The position numbers were made by a program, and so were the translations under genes. From positions 1-5,587 of the forward strand of contig JAGCMZ010000015.1 of assembly GCA_017646225.1 (NCBI GenBank): 5,587 nucleotides of DNA, read 5' to 3'. Positions 5,547 through 5,587 of the stretch are shown here, piece by piece. Positions within the stretch are counted from its first letter, which is position 1; every line of letters starts with the position of its first letter. Source of the stretch: Paludibacteraceae bacterium. GTDB lineage: Bacteria > Bacteroidota > Bacteroidia > Bacteroidales > Paludibacteraceae. Under the pieces are notes generated by a model. It was not told the DNA's origin and ran no database searches. It saw nothing but the letters and a program-made list of their open reading frames with translations.

Positions 5547-5587
5547 ATGTCATCCATTAACATACGAAATAAAAAAGCATCGTTCGA
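5547..5587 (+). CDS. smpB: SsrA (tmRNA)-binding protein SmpB, N-terminal fragment (partial at right edge)
   Basis: Only 13 codons are in the window: MSSINIRNKKASF, then the first two bases of a likely Glu or Asp codon. This matches the N-terminus of Bacteroidetes SmpB, where the family reads xINIxNKKASFEY. SmpB binds tmRNA and delivers it to ribosomes stalled on broken messages. AAAAGG at 5533-5538, 8 bases before the ATG, can serve as ribosome binding site. The gene begins four bases after the Yip1 stop. The call rests on a very short but distinctive stretch. Confidence 0.7.
   Translation, partial: MSSINIRNKKASF

Noticed and set aside
1..5587. CRISPR array, tRNA/rRNA genes, insertion sequences or phage elements
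   Set aside because: No spaced repeats, cloverleaf-like or rRNA-like stretches, transposase motifs or terminal inverted repeats were seen; nearly all DNA is taken up by housekeeping genes.

Overview
The window reads as a Bacteroidetes genome, most likely an anaerobic, propionate-forming member of the Bacteroidales or a near relative. Three observations support this. The gene set is the sodium-pumping methylmalonyl-CoA decarboxylase module plus methylmalonyl-CoA epimerase. The promoters resemble the Bacteroidetes form (TTTG, about 20 bases, TAnnTTTG). Most genes lack a clear Shine-Dalgarno sequence and the DNA is moderately AT-rich. Genus or species cannot be read from the sequence.

Left block (1-4821, all on the minus strand, transcribed right to left). 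In transcription order there are six genes: a polyprenyl-phosphate sugar-phosphate transferase of the MraY/WecA type (4821-3796), methylmalonyl-CoA epimerase (3761-3351), the carboxyltransferase alpha subunit (3329-1773), the small OadG-type membrane subunit (1761-1405), a biotin carrier subunit (1380-661), and the N-terminal half of the membrane beta subunit (649-1, running off the left edge). Gaps are only 11 to 34 bases and no terminator is visible, so this looks like one operon. Together the last five genes run the end of the succinate-to-propionate route. The epimerase interconverts the methylmalonyl-CoA epimers. The alpha subunit moves the carboxyl group onto biotin on the carrier. The beta subunit releases CO2 from carboxybiotin and couples this to Na+ export. 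The small subunit holds the complex together. No biotin carboxylase gene is present, which fits a decarboxylase pump rather than an ATP-driven carboxylase.

Right block (4822-5587, plus strand). A 178-base divergent intergenic region carries a good Bacteroidetes-type rightward promoter and a weaker leftward candidate. It is followed by a five-helix Yip1-family membrane protein (5000-5542) and, four bases later, by the first 13 codons of what looks like smpB (tmRNA-binding protein).

The most unusual feature is the biotin carrier. It has two complete biotinyl domains in tandem, each with its own ESMKMEN biotinylation site, where the usual subunit has one. The beta subunit also carries an extra N-terminal segment of about 75-80 residues, with a signal-peptide-like start and a very acidic stretch. 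A four-unit octamer repeat sits in the short leader of the epimerase gene.
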